Assembly: GCF_000317595.1 (NCBI RefSeq)
Contig: NZ_AEJC01000290.1
Location: 1-44,333, forward strand
Origin: Streptomyces ipomoeae 91-03
GTDB lineage: Bacteria > Actinomycetota > Actinomycetes > Streptomycetales > Streptomycetaceae
Length of the DNA: 44,333 nucleotides
Direction of reading: 5' to 3'
A program made the position numbers and the translations under genes. Positions 33,792-41,599 of the stretch are shown one piece after another (positions within the stretch are counted from its first letter, which is position 1; each line of letters begins with the position of its first letter). The notes below the pieces were generated by a model. The model was given only the letters and a program-made list of their open reading frames with translations, searched no databases and had not been told where the DNA came from.

Positions 33792-34562
33792 ATGACCCTG
33801 TTCGTCGGCACGTCGGGGTGGCAGTACAAGGACTGGCGGGGCGTGTTGTACCCGTCCGGGTGCCCCACGCGCCTGTGGCTGGAGGAGTACGCGGCGCAGT
33901 TCGCGACCGTGGAGATCAACAACGCGTTCTATCGACTGCCGTCGCGGGAGAACTTCGAGGCGTGGCGGGACCGCACCCCGCCGGGCTTCGTCGTCGCGGT
34001 CAAGGCGAGCCGCTATCTGACCCACATCAAACGTCTACGGGATCCCGCCGAGCCCGTGGACCGCCTGATGTCCCGCGCCACCGGCCTGGGCGACCGCCTC
34101 GGCCCGGTGCTGCTCCAGCTCCCCCCGACCCTGCGCGCCGACCCCGAACTCCTGGACGAGTGCCTGAAGTGTTTCCCCTCCGGGGTACGGGTGGCGGTCG
34201 AACCACGCCACGACTCCTGGTGGACGGCGGAGGTGCGGAAGATCCTGGAGTCCCGGGGCGCGGCCCTGTGCTGGGCCGATGTGCGGTCCCGCCCCGTCAC
34301 GCCCCTCTGGCGCACCACCGACTGGGGCTACCTCCGCCTCCATGCCGGTCGGGCCCAGCCCTGGCCCCACTACGGCCGCCAGTCCCTCACCACCTGGGCC
34401 CACCGCCTGTCCGACACCTGGCCCGACACCAAGGACGTCTACGTCTACTTCAACAACGACCCCCACGCGGCGGCCGTGGAGGACGCGAGGACGTTCGCAC
34501 GAGCGGCGAGAAGAACGGGGCTCACGGTGACACGAACGCCGGAACGACTGGCGAGGACCTAG
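33792..34562 (+). CDS. DUF72 family protein
   Basis: This 256-residue protein is a full-length DUF72 (YecE-like) member, recognisable by FVGTSGWQYKDWRG at the start, VEINNAFYRLPS near 38-49, FVVAVKASRYLTH near 63-75, and YVYFNNDPHAAA near 219. The fold is a TIM barrel; no activity is established to my knowledge. The ATG follows GAGG at short spacing. It ends in a repeat that probably forms the terminator with the convergent GntR gene. Confidence 0.92.
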   Translation: MTLFVGTSGWQYKDWRGVLYPSGCPTRLWLEEYAAQFATVEINNAFYRLPSRENFEAWRDRTPPGFVVAVKASRYLTHIKRLRDPAEPVDRLMSRATGLGDRLGPVLLQLPPTLRADPELLDECLKCFPSGVRVAVEPRHDSWWTAEVRKILESRGAALCWADVRSRPVTPLWRTTDWGYLRLHAGRAQPWPHYGRQSLTTWAHRLSDTWPDTKDVYVYFNNDPHAAAVEDARTFARAARRTGLTVTRTPERLART

Positions 34563-34635
34563 CGAGCGAACCGCTTCCAACCCTTCGCTCGCGACGACCT
34601 GGCGAGCGAGCCGCTTCCCATCCCTCGCTCCGCTC
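34556..34635. repeat. 40-bp tandem duplication with terminator hairpin
   Basis: Two copies starting GACCT-R-GCGAGCGA lie at 34556-34595 and 34596-34635. In the first, GCGAGCGAA (34562-34570) pairs with TTCGCTCGC (34584-34592) in a 9-bp stem. The block overlaps the DUF72 stop codon and ends about 10 bp before the convergent GntR stop, so it probably terminates both. Confidence 0.75.
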
Positions 34636-34644
34636 CCCTTTCGC

Positions 34645-35013
34645 CTACTCCCCGTACGCGGCCCGCAGGGCGTCCCGGGCCGCCGACAGCGCCTCCGCCT
34701 CGCTCAGCCCGAGCCTGCGCACCCGTTCGGCGTACACCCCAGCGGCTGCCGCCGCCTCCCGCTCCGCGGCCGAGCCGGCGGCAGCCACGAACGTTCCGTT
34801 GCGTCCCCGTGTCTCGATCACCCCGTCCGTCTCCAGCGCCCGATACGCCTTGGCGACGGTATTGGCGGCAAGCCCGAGCTGCTCGGCGAGCCCCCGCACG
34901 GTAGGCAGCCGATACCCCACGGGCAACGCCCCGGAGCGGGCCTGTTCCGAGATCTGGGCCCGCACCTGCTCATAAGGCGCGGTCCCCTCCACGATGCGAA
35001 TCTTCAAGGTCAC
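34645..35013 (-). CDS. GntR-family regulator, YtrA type
   Basis: This 122-residue protein consists of a winged helix (about residues 5-75; YEQVRAQISEQARSG, YRLPTVRGLAEQLGLAANTV) and a short helical tail instead of a large ligand domain, the YtrA pattern. YtrA regulators usually sit beside ABC transporters, but here the divergent neighbour is an acetyltransferase whose start is 72 bp away. The start is GTG 35013; the longer ORF to 35082 has no support. Confidence 0.85.
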   Translation of the reverse strand: MTLKIRIVEGTAPYEQVRAQISEQARSGALPVGYRLPTVRGLAEQLGLAANTVAKAYRALETDGVIETRGRNGTFVAAAGSAAEREAAAAAGVYAERVRRLGLSEAEALSAARDALRAAYGE

Positions 35014-35084
35014 GCGGCGATTGTCCCGTACCCGCCGGAAATTCGGAGGCGACCGCCGCCGCGAGCCGCGTACCGTGCGCACCC

Positions 35085-36014
35085 ATGACAGTGATCGTGC
35101 GCGACCTCCGCCCCGCGGACCCCGCGGACGCCGAGGCCTTCGCCGACGTACGAAGGCGTGCCCTGCCCTTCCTGGTCAGCACCGCCGAGTCCCTGCTCCA
35201 CGACGCCACGCACGCACCGCCCGAGGCCCACCACCAGCACCTGGTCGCCGAGGCGGACGGCGTGGTGATCGGCACCGCGCAGCTGGACATCGCCCACGAC
35301 AGCCCCGTACCGGGACAGGGCAACATCAACGTGTACGTACACCCGGACCATCCGCGCCGGGGCGCGGGCGGCCTGTTGGTGCGCACTGCGGAGGAACGGC
35401 TGGCCGCGGCGGGGGCGACGAAGCTGTTCTCGTGGGTGCTGGACACCCCGGACAACCGCGCGTTCGCGGAGCGTCGCGGCTACACGGCCAGCCGCTCGGC
35501 CCACTTCCTCCGCCTGGACCTGGCCCACGGCACCCTCCCCCCGCTCCAGCCCCCGCCGAACGGCGTCGACCTGCGCACGGCCGCCGACTTCGCCGACGAC
35601 CCTCGCCCCCTGTTCGACCTGGACGCGGAGACCACGGCGGACGAACCGGGCGACATCGACGCCGAGTTGGACGACTACGAGCAGTGGCTCCAGGACACCT
35701 ATCGCCACCCGCTCCTTGACCACGCGCTCAGCACGGTGGTCGTGGTGGACGGCGTACCCGTGGCGTTCACCGCGGTCCGCACGGACGGCCGTGACCGCTA
35801 CTTCACCGGCATGACCGGCACCGCCCGCGCCTTCCGCGGCCGTGGCCTGGCGAAGCTCGCCAAGAACGACTCCCTGCACCGCGCCCGCGCCGCCGGCTAC
35901 GCGGAGGCGTTCACCGGCAACGACGCCGACAACGGGCCGATGCTGGCGATCAACAAGTGGTTCGGATACGAAGTGTGTGCGACGGAGGTGCGCCATGTCC
36001 GCGAACTCGGCTGA
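35085..36014 (+). CDS. Tandem-GNAT N-acetyltransferase
   Basis: This 309-residue protein has two GNAT folds. The first (about 1-150) has the acetyl-CoA loop region NINVYVHPDHPRRGAGGLLV, and the second (about 160-309) has GTARAFRGRGLAKLAK. The pair resembles the mycothiol synthase layout, but the sequence does not identify it as such. The substrate is unknown. The start codon lies 72 bp from the divergent YtrA regulator. The end overlaps the DUF402 gene by 20 nt. Confidence 0.87.
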   Translation: MTVIVRDLRPADPADAEAFADVRRRALPFLVSTAESLLHDATHAPPEAHHQHLVAEADGVVIGTAQLDIAHDSPVPGQGNINVYVHPDHPRRGAGGLLVRTAEERLAAAGATKLFSWVLDTPDNRAFAERRGYTASRSAHFLRLDLAHGTLPPLQPPPNGVDLRTAADFADDPRPLFDLDAETTADEPGDIDAELDDYEQWLQDTYRHPLLDHALSTVVVVDGVPVAFTAVRTDGRDRYFTGMTGTARAFRGRGLAKLAKNDSLHRARAAGYAEAFTGNDADNGPMLAINKWFGYEVCATEVRHVRELG

Positions 36015-36516
36015 TCCCACGGCTGGTTCGACCGCCGACGATCCGGGTCTGGACGTCGTCCTGCTCAAGGCGGGCCGTACGAAGATCCGTTACCCCGCGC
36101 GGCTGTTGAGCGACGACGGCACCCGGGTGGCCGTCCGCGCCGCCTGGGCGAGCCCCGGGGTACGGGACTTCGGCTTCGTACGGTTCGAGCCGGGCGATGT
36201 CTTCACCGAGTACTACTGGCGGGACCGGTGGTACTCGGTGAAGGAGGTGCGTGACGGGCAGGGCGGCCTGAAGGGCTGGTACTGCGACATCACGCGCCCC
36301 GCCACGCTGTCCGGCGGGGAACTCGTCGTCGAGGACCTCGACCTGGACCTGTGGCGCTCCGCGGACGGCACGGCCGTACTGCGCCTCGACGAGGACGAGT
36401 TCGAGGAGAGCGGCCTCAGGGCCACCGACCCGACGGCGGCGGAGGCGGCCCTGGCCGCGCTGGACGAACTCGAACTCCTCGCCCGGGAAGGCGACTTCAC
36501 GGCCTTGCTGAGCTGA
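35995..36516 (+). CDS. DUF402 family phosphatase-like protein
   Basis: This 173-residue protein matches the DUF402/FomD-like fold (nucleoside tri/diphosphate phosphatase-like). Typical sequence is RYPARLLSDDG, FVRFEPGDVFTEYYWRDRWY, KGWYCDITRPA and DLDLDLWR; the acidic residues of DITRP and EDLDLDLW are the probable metal ligands. Reaction and substrate are not established for this branch. The ATG follows GGAGGTG, which lies inside the GNAT gene, and the 20-nt overlap implies co-expression. Confidence 0.85.
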   Translation: MSANSADPTAGSTADDPGLDVVLLKAGRTKIRYPARLLSDDGTRVAVRAAWASPGVRDFGFVRFEPGDVFTEYYWRDRWYSVKEVRDGQGGLKGWYCDITRPATLSGGELVVEDLDLDLWRSADGTAVLRLDEDEFEESGLRATDPTAAEAALAALDELELLAREGDFTALLS

Positions 36517-36525
36517 CCCGAACGG

Positions 36526-36592
36526 TCGAGGACGAGCCGCATCCAGTCACCGACGACGATCGAGGACGAGCCGCATCCGGTCGCCGACGCGA
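36526..36592. repeat. 34-bp tandem duplication between convergent genes
   Basis: TCGAGGACGAGCCGCATCC begins both copies (36526 and 36560), followed by a similar tail (AGTCACCGACGACGA or GGTCGCCGACGCGA). It fills the 80-bp gap between the DUF402 and methyltransferase stops. Confidence 0.75.
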
Positions 36593-36596
36593 ACGG

Positions 36597-37256
36597 TCAA
36601 AGATCGGCCAGCACCGCGTACCGCTCGTCCTCGACCTTCTTCCCCCACAGCGGCGAGTCGTCCCCAAGCCACGCCACCACCGCGTCGGACACCAGCGGCG
36701 CGACCAGCCCGTACAGCCGCTCGGCGGGTATGCCGACCGGGCTGACCGTCCCCCACACTCCCTCTATCAGCACGAGCCGCCCACCGGGCCGCAGCAGCCC
36801 GCACCAGTGGCGCAGGGCGCGCCCCGGGTCGGGCAGGGCCCACAGGACATGGCGAACGAGGACGACGTCGAAGCGCTCCTCCCCCACGGGCGGTGCCGCC
36901 GCGTCGCCGACGAGGAACACGGCGGGGCGCCCGGCCAGTTTGGCGCGGGCGAGGGCGACCATGGCCGGGGAGGCGTCGACTCCGGTCACCCGGTGGCCCT
37001 GTTCGGTCGCGAGGAGTGACAGGCTGCCGGTGCCGCAGCCGAGGTCCAGTACGTCGCTCGCGCGGTGCGGCAGCCACTCCCGCAGCCGGGCCGCCCAGGC
37101 GTCCCTGACGACGGGATCGCGCAGGCCGTGATCGGGTTCGTCGTCGAACGTGGCCGCCTGCGCGTCCCAATCCACGGTGGGTGAAGGGGCGTTCGGCGTC
37201 GACTTCTCGGGAGTTTCAGGGGCTCGGGAGGTTTCACCGTCGTCGATGTTGGTCAT
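36597..37256 (-). CDS. Class I SAM-dependent methyltransferase
   Basis: This 219-residue methyltransferase has motif I VLDLGCGTGSLSLLA (about residues 69-83), an acidic residue ending the next strand (VTGVDASP), motif IV FDVVLVRHVLWALPDP and LLRPGGRLVLIEG. It belongs to the Methyltransf_11/25 group; the acceptor is unknown. I chose ATG 37256, where the sequence becomes plausible; the ORF start at 37313 lies within the direct repeats. The two direct repeats just upstream suggest regulation. Confidence 0.85.
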   Translation of the reverse strand: MTNIDDGETSRAPETPEKSTPNAPSPTVDWDAQAATFDDEPDHGLRDPVVRDAWAARLREWLPHRASDVLDLGCGTGSLSLLATEQGHRVTGVDASPAMVALARAKLAGRPAVFLVGDAAAPPVGEERFDVVLVRHVLWALPDPGRALRHWCGLLRPGGRLVLIEGVWGTVSPVGIPAERLYGLVAPLVSDAVVAWLGDDSPLWGKKVEDERYAVLADL

Positions 37257-37265
37257 GCCGCCAGA

Positions 37266-37312
37266 GTGACACCTGCCACTGACAGTCCCGATGGTGACAA
37301 CCGCCACTGACA
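37266..37312 (-). promoter_or_regulatory. Direct repeats upstream of the methyltransferase gene
   Basis: Two 19-bp copies of GTGACA-NNN-GCCACTGACA lie at 37266-37284 and 37294-37312, spaced 28 bp. On the gene strand each reads TGTCAGTGGC-NNN-TGTCAC. The nearer copy ends 10 bp before the start codon. They look like paired binding sites or a duplicated promoter. Confidence 0.5.
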
Positions 37313-37393
37313 CAGCACGAACGATGAGGAACGCTCCCGGAAAGGGTCTACCTCCGTGAAACCGCGGAACCCGGTAGACACAAGGAGGCAGCC

Positions 37394-37528
37394 ATGCGCC
37401 GTACGACCGTGCAGAAGCCCCTGAAGAAGTCGGTGTCCCGCCGGATGCGGGAAGAGACCGACGAACGCCCCGTCGAGCGCCGGGAAGTGCGAAAGGACAT
37501 CGCGCGCACCTGGTGGCCGGACGGCTGA
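37394..37528 (+). CDS. 44-residue basic protein
   Basis: This short ORF starts at ATG 37394 after a strong AAGGAGG at good spacing. The product is highly charged (MRRTTVQKPLKKSVSRRMRE at the start; the end is ARTWWPDG) with no membrane span. GC-rich third positions and the ribosome-binding site support it. A terminator hairpin overlaps its stop codon. It may bind nucleic acid or a protein partner; function unknown. Upstream, GTCTACC (37346-37352) and GGTAGAC (about 37373-37379) form an inverted repeat that could be regulatory. Confidence 0.65.
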   Translation: MRRTTVQKPLKKSVSRRMREETDERPVERREVRKDIARTWWPDG

Positions 37529-37539
37529 GGCCGTCCGGC
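37516..37539 (+). terminator. Terminator overlapping the small protein's stop
   Basis: GCCGGACGGC and GCCGTCCGGC form a perfect 10-bp stem whose loop TGAG contains the TGA stop codon. Terminating ribosomes would interfere with folding, so translation could affect termination. Confidence 0.75.
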
Positions 37540-37634
37540 TGAGTCCGCCCGGCCCCGAGATCCGAGAGTTCCGACAGTCGCCGCCCGACGCCCCGACCGT
37601 GGACGTCGGGAGGAGCGGCGGCCGGTGCCTCCGG

Positions 37635-38405
37635 TCAGGAGCGCGGCTGCGCGAGGGTGCGGTCCAGTAGGTCCAGCAGTGCCGTCCAGTGGCGTTCGGT
37701 CGCCTCGGCGTCGTAGGCGGCGGTGTCGGCCTGGGTGTAGCCGTGGTGGGCGCCCGGGTAGACCTCGGTGCGGTGGCGGACGCCGGCCTCGGTGAGCGCC
37801 TTGTCGAGGCGGTCGATCTGCTCCGGCGGCAGGGAGTGGTCGTTGTCGGCGTGGCCGAAGTACACCTCGCCGGTGATCCGGGGCGCCGCCAGGTGGGGGC
37901 TGTCCGGGTCGTCGGTCGCGAGCCGGCCCCCGTGGAACCCGGCCGCCGCGGCGACCCGTTCCGGGAAGGCACCGGCGGTGTGCAGTGCCAGACGGGCGCC
38001 CATGCAGTAGCCGGTGATGCCGACCGGGCCGGTGGCGGCCTGCGGGCAGTCCGCCAGCCACCCCAGATAGGTCTCCGCGTCCCGCATGGCCAGGTCCGTC
38101 GTCAGCGCCTGCATGACCGGCATGATCGTGCCCCACAGATCCGGCCGCGCCTGCGTGTCGATGAAGTCGGGCAGGTCGAAGACCGGGGCCCGTCCGGCAC
38201 GGTAGAAGACATTCGGCACCAGGACGGTGTATCCGGCGCCCGCCAGCCGGTCGGCCATCGCCTTCAGCTGCGGTCGCAGCCCGAACGCGTCCATGTAGAA
38301 CAGCACCGCCGGGTGCGGGGCGTCGTCGTCGGGGTGGACGAGATAGGCGTCGGCCGTACCGTCCTCGGTGGCGATGTCCACGGTCGTTCCGCGTACGGCG
38401 GTCAT
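37635..38405 (-). CDS. Dienelactone hydrolase family protein
   Basis: This 256-residue alpha/beta hydrolase has the Cys nucleophile of the dienelactone hydrolase family: C134 in GYCMGAR, acid D187 or D189 in GHADND, and H221 in AHHGY. Classical members open dienelactones in chloroaromatic breakdown, but many actinobacterial relatives act on unknown esters; no other catechol genes are adjacent. The ATG follows GAGGAG at good spacing. Confidence 0.9.
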   Translation of the reverse strand: MTAVRGTTVDIATEDGTADAYLVHPDDDAPHPAVLFYMDAFGLRPQLKAMADRLAGAGYTVLVPNVFYRAGRAPVFDLPDFIDTQARPDLWGTIMPVMQALTTDLAMRDAETYLGWLADCPQAATGPVGITGYCMGARLALHTAGAFPERVAAAAGFHGGRLATDDPDSPHLAAPRITGEVYFGHADNDHSLPPEQIDRLDKALTEAGVRHRTEVYPGAHHGYTQADTAAYDAEATERHWTALLDLLDRTLAQPRS

Positions 38406-38755
38406 GGGTGCTCCTCTTCCTCGCGTCGTCTTCGCGTCTTCCTCGCGCCGGCTGTTCCCTCAACCGGTCAACAACTGACGTGAACGATCGCATTGTTCCG
38501 CGCCAGGGTAAGAGAACGGATCATCCTCCGGCGCCGCACCCGGCGTTCCTGAGCCCCCGGTTAGCCCTTCCTTAAAACGGCCATAAGGACCTCCCGTACC
38601 CGCCCTCAGCAGGCGATTTCGCGGTTCCTTGGGGCTAGCTTGCTGATCGCCCCCGGCGCCCGGGGCCCATCCCGGGGCTCGCGCCGAGGCCCGTACAGAC
38701 CCCGGGGCCTGCCCGGCGGCTCAGGCCGGACAGGCCCCGGCGGTGCTCGCACGTG
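38406..38755. other. 350-bp region upstream of the dienelactone hydrolase gene
   Basis: From right to left this holds the lipase terminator (38702-38740), a GC-rich stretch, an A/T-richer block around 38560-38640, and the presumed hydrolase promoter. The A/T-richer block contains, on the minus strand, a seven-codon ORF (38584-38561, MAVLRKG) after GGGAGG. No larger gene is supported. Confidence 0.5.
38702..38740 (-). terminator. Terminator after the secreted lipase gene
   Basis: CCGGGGCCTG (38702-38711) pairs perfectly with CAGGCCCCGG (38731-38740); the 19-nt loop can form a further CCGG stem. It lies just past the stop of the minus-strand lipase gene. Confidence 0.75.
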
Positions 38756-39616
38756 TCAGCCGACGGCGGAGAGGCAGGTCGTGGGCGTGGCGTGGGCCGG
38801 GTCGAGGGCGTTGGCGACCTCGTGGAACGCGATGCGGTCGATGAGCCCTACGGCGGCGTGTTCGGAGAGGTCGGCCGCGCAGAGGTCCTGGATGACGAGG
38901 TTGCGTACGTTCGGGCCGTCGAGGAACTGGGTCCGGTACGGGGTGACCACCTCGTCGTACTTGGTGGCGAGGACGGTGTAGGTGACGCCCGGGACGGTGT
39001 CGCCGCCCGCGTTGAGCTTGGTCATGAAGGGCGAGCCGGCCACCTGGTCGGCGAGGGCCGGGGTCGCGGCGGACAGCAGGTCGCCGGCGCCGGGGAAGTA
39101 CTCGAGGAGTTGGGTGAGGCCGTTGAGAGTGGTGCCGTGGCTGGAGGGGGCTATGCCGACGAGGGCGTTCACCTCCGCGGCTCCGCCGAGGAACTTGAGG
39201 TAGTAACGGGGCATCATGCCGCCCTGCGAGTGCCCGACGAGGTCGACCTCGGCGGCGCCGGTCGTGGCGAGCACCTGGTCGACGTAGGCGTCGAGTTGCT
39301 CCGCCGACTTGTCTATCGGGCCGAGTCCGTTGAAGAAGGCGACGCCGGGCAGTTGCCCGTAGTCGAGGGAGAAGACGCAGTACCCGCGGTTCACCAGATA
39401 CGGCGCGAGGCCCAGCCAGTTGTCGACGGAGTTGGCGAGGGTTCCGTGGACGAGGACGACGGGGCGGGGGTGGGCGCTGGAGGGTTTGCAGGAGTAGTCG
39501 TTCCAGCCCCGGCTGGGGGCGGCGTCCGCCTCGGCGGCGGTGACGGGGACGAGGGTCGCGGCGGAGGCCAGGAGCAGGGCGGCCAGAGGTCTGAGCAGGC
39601 GTTTCCAGGGCAGCAT
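38756..39616 (-). CDS. Secreted alpha/beta-hydrolase lipase (lipase class 2 type)
   Basis: This 286-residue secreted lipase/esterase has a signal peptide (about residues 1-33), the oxyanion-region motif VVLVHGTLAN (53-62), nucleophile elbow GHSQGG with S130, a probable catalytic Asp in YDEVVTPY, and His in the C-terminal SEHAAVGLI. It matches actinobacterial extracellular triacylglycerol lipases. I chose ATG 39616 because AAGGAG lies 8 nt upstream and the signal peptide starts there; the reading frame upstream to 40198 is unrelated. A terminator follows. Confidence 0.9.
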   Translation of the reverse strand: MLPWKRLLRPLAALLLASAATLVPVTAAEADAAPSRGWNDYSCKPSSAHPRPVVLVHGTLANSVDNWLGLAPYLVNRGYCVFSLDYGQLPGVAFFNGLGPIDKSAEQLDAYVDQVLATTGAAEVDLVGHSQGGMMPRYYLKFLGGAAEVNALVGIAPSSHGTTLNGLTQLLEYFPGAGDLLSAATPALADQVAGSPFMTKLNAGGDTVPGVTYTVLATKYDEVVTPYRTQFLDGPNVRNLVIQDLCAADLSEHAAVGLIDRIAFHEVANALDPAHATPTTCLSAVG

Positions 39617-39728
39617 CGGGTGATCTCCTTGCGGCTCAAGGACGTGCGACGACGTTCGCCCTGTGATCCGGATCACGAGGATGCTGTTCTGATTCGCCAA
39701 GTTACGGGCGAGTAGGAAAAGTGGGAAG

Positions 39729-40253
39729 CTACGCGTCAGTAAAATTTTCAAGCGACGGCCGCGCACTGTTCGGAAACGTCGGCGGGTACGTCGTGGGGCG
39801 GCGCGTCCGGTGGGGGAAGCGGCCGGCCGGCACCGTGACCGCCTCCACGTACCGCAGGTCGCGCAGGTCCGCCTTGATCTGTTCGGTGAAGACGGGGGTG
39901 GCGACGGTGACGCGGCCGTGCGAGGCCGCCGCCACCGCCCGGCCGGTCGCCGAGCGCAGTTCGGGGAGCAGTCGCCGGCGTGCGTCGACGTCGCCCTTGA
40001 TGCCGACGACCGGCTAGGCGTGGTGCGGGTCGCGGCCCGGGGCGCCCGGCGCCGGGATGAGCTGCCCGGCGCCGGAGACGTCGGCCGCCGCCCGGGCCGC
40101 CGCGAGGAGCGCCCGCTGGTACGGCTCACTGGCACCCCTGAGCGTGCGGGAGTCGAAGGCGAGGGAGGCCTGCTCGGTGCCGTACGACGGGCAGGCAACT
40201 GCCCACGGTGCGGGGCGCGTTGCCGACCGTCGGCGCGAGATCACTTTCCGCAC
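39729..40253 (-). pseudogene. Degraded gene with in-frame stop
   Basis: On the minus strand one frame reads from about 40253 through SYGTEQASLAFDSRTLRG and EPYQRALLAAARAA to a TAG at 40016-40014. It then continues in the same frame with PVVGIKGDVDARRRLL, SHGRVTVATPVFTEQIKADL and RDLRYVEAVTVPAG to a stop at 39729. Both halves have protein-like composition and GC-rich third positions, so a single nonsense mutation splits a former gene of about 170 residues or more. I do not recognise the family. The low-GC tail near 39725-39760 suggests the original end is lost. No start with a ribosome-binding site remains. Confidence 0.5.
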
Positions 40254-40280
40254 CGGAGCACCTGGGCTCCGCGCAGGCGG

Positions 40281-40459
40281 TTACGCTGCGCGAGGTTTTC
40301 CCTCGATGAGGCAGGCGGCCGGGCCCACCGTGCCGGGGCCGTACCGTTCGTTGAGGGTGTCGATGACCGGCTCCGCACGCAACCGTGCCTCTCTGCCGCG
40401 GTCCAGGGACAGCTGGGTGTGGGCCAGAGCGGCGTCCACGACCCGCTGTTCCGGACGAC
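40281..40459 (-). pseudogene. Remnant possibly of a Y-family polymerase C-terminus
   Basis: A minus-strand frame encodes RVVDAALAHTQLSLDRGR, ARLRAEPVIDTLNERYGPGT and VGPAACLIEG, then stops at a TAA (40283-40281). It is weakly reminiscent of the C-terminal end of Y-family (DinB/ImuB-like) polymerases, but it is too short to be sure. There is no start signal, and it begins directly beside a terminator. With the adjacent fragment it marks a decayed region of about 750 bp. Confidence 0.35.
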
Positions 40460-40461
40460 GG

Positions 40462-40497
40462 CAGGGGCCGCCATCACGGTGGTGATGGCGGCCCCTG
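40462..40497 (-). terminator. Terminator after the streptogrisin D-like gene
   Basis: This is a perfect 16-bp stem (40462-40477 with 40482-40497; CAGGGGCCGCCATCAC on the left) with the loop GGTG. It is the longest perfect hairpin I found in the window and lies about 20 bp past the protease stop codon. Confidence 0.88.
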
Positions 40498-40519
40498 GGA
40501 GAAAACCGAATCGGGAGGA

Positions 40520-41599
40520 TCAGCCGATCTCGGCGCCGTAGACGCTCAGCGCCTCGGTGACGGGCTGGAAGAAGGTCTCGCCGCCCGAGGTGCAGTCGCC
40601 GCTGCCGCCGGAGGTGAGACCGATGGCCTTGTCGCCGGAGAAGAGCGAGCCGCCGCTGTCGCCTGGTTCGGCGCAGACGTCGGTCTGGATGAGGCCGTTG
40701 ACGATGTCGCCGTTGCCGTAGTTCACGGTGGCGTCGAGGCCGGTGACCGTGCCGCTGTGCACCTGGGTGGTGGAGCCGCTGCGGGTGACCTTCATACCGA
40801 CGGTCGCCTCGGCGGCGCCGGTGATGGCCTGGGTGGAGCCGTTGTAGAGGTTGACCTCGCTGGGGTGGTCGACGTTCGCGGTGTACTTGACCAGTCCGTA
40901 GTCGTTGTCCGGGAAGCTGGAGTCCTCGTTCTGGCCGATGACCTGGCCGCCGGCCGACCAGGTGGAGATGGACTCGGTGCAGTGCCCGGCCGTCAGGAAG
41001 TACGGCCGGCCGTCCTTGACGACGTTGAAGCCGAGGGAGCAGCGGCCACTGCCGCCGGTGATGGCGTCGCCGCCCGCGACGAAGGGCTTGTACTCGCCCT
41101 TGGTGCGCCTGAGTTCGGCCGTGGCGCCGAGGTCGTCCACGACCTTCGTCAGTCTGGTCAGCTCGGCCTTGGAGACCGTGCGGTCGGCGGTGACGACGAC
41201 CTTGTTGGTCGTCGGGTCGGTGACCCAGGAGGTGCCGGGGATGGTGGCGTCCTCCTTGAGGGTGCTGCGGGCGCTCTTCAGCTCGGCGAGGGAGTTCTCG
41301 ACGACGCGGGCCTTCGCGCCGGCCGCCTCGACGGTCTCGGCGGCGGCCTCGTCGAGCACATTGACGACGAGGAGCTTGCTCTTCGCGTCGTAATACGTTC
41401 CCGCGGCGTCGGCGCCGAGGTCCGCGTCGAGGTTCAGGGCGAGCTTTCCGGCCGCCGCGACGGAGAGCGCTTTCGGCTCGGGGGTCGGCGCGACCTCACT
41501 CGCGTTCGCAGTCTGGAAGGTCACCCCCGCGGCGACCAGGGCGGCGATGCCCGCCCCGGTCACGACGGCACGGCGCCCGGGTATGCGTCGGTGCTTCAA
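40520..41599 (-). CDS. Streptogrisin D-like secreted serine protease (S1)
   Basis: This 359-residue prepro-protease of the alpha-lytic/streptogrisin branch has a signal peptide (about residues 1-33) and a long propeptide (about 34-174; [20 protein letters not shown]). The mature enzyme begins near VAGGDAI. Triad residues are H206 (TAGHC), D233 (NDYGLV) and S315 (GDSGGS). The length and propeptide fit streptogrisin D or C rather than A or B. The start is TTG 41599, since AGGAGG lies 7 nt upstream and the signal sequence follows at once; the ATG at 41725 would add 42 untypical residues. Confidence 0.9.
   Translation of the reverse strand: MKHRRIPGRRAVVTGAGIAALVAAGVTFQTANASEVAPTPEPKALSVAAAGKLALNLDADLGADAAGTYYDAKSKLLVVNVLDEAAAETVEAAGAKARVVENSLAELKSARSTLKEDATIPGTSWVTDPTTNKVVVTADRTVSKAELTRLTKVVDDLGATAELRRTKGEYKPFVAGGDAITGGSGRCSLGFNVVKDGRPYFLTAGHCTESISTWSAGGQVIGQNEDSSFPDNDYGLVKYTANVDHPSEVNLYNGSTQAITGAAEATVGMKVTRSGSTTQVHSGTVTGLDATVNYGNGDIVNGLIQTDVCAEPGDSGGSLFSGDKAIGLTSGGSGDCTSGGETFFQPVTEALSVYGAEIG

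Noticed and set aside
39617..40198. N-terminal extension of the secreted lipase frame
   Set aside because: It is Arg/Pro/Ser-rich sequence upstream of a clear signal peptide and ribosome-binding site and overlaps the decayed gene in another frame.
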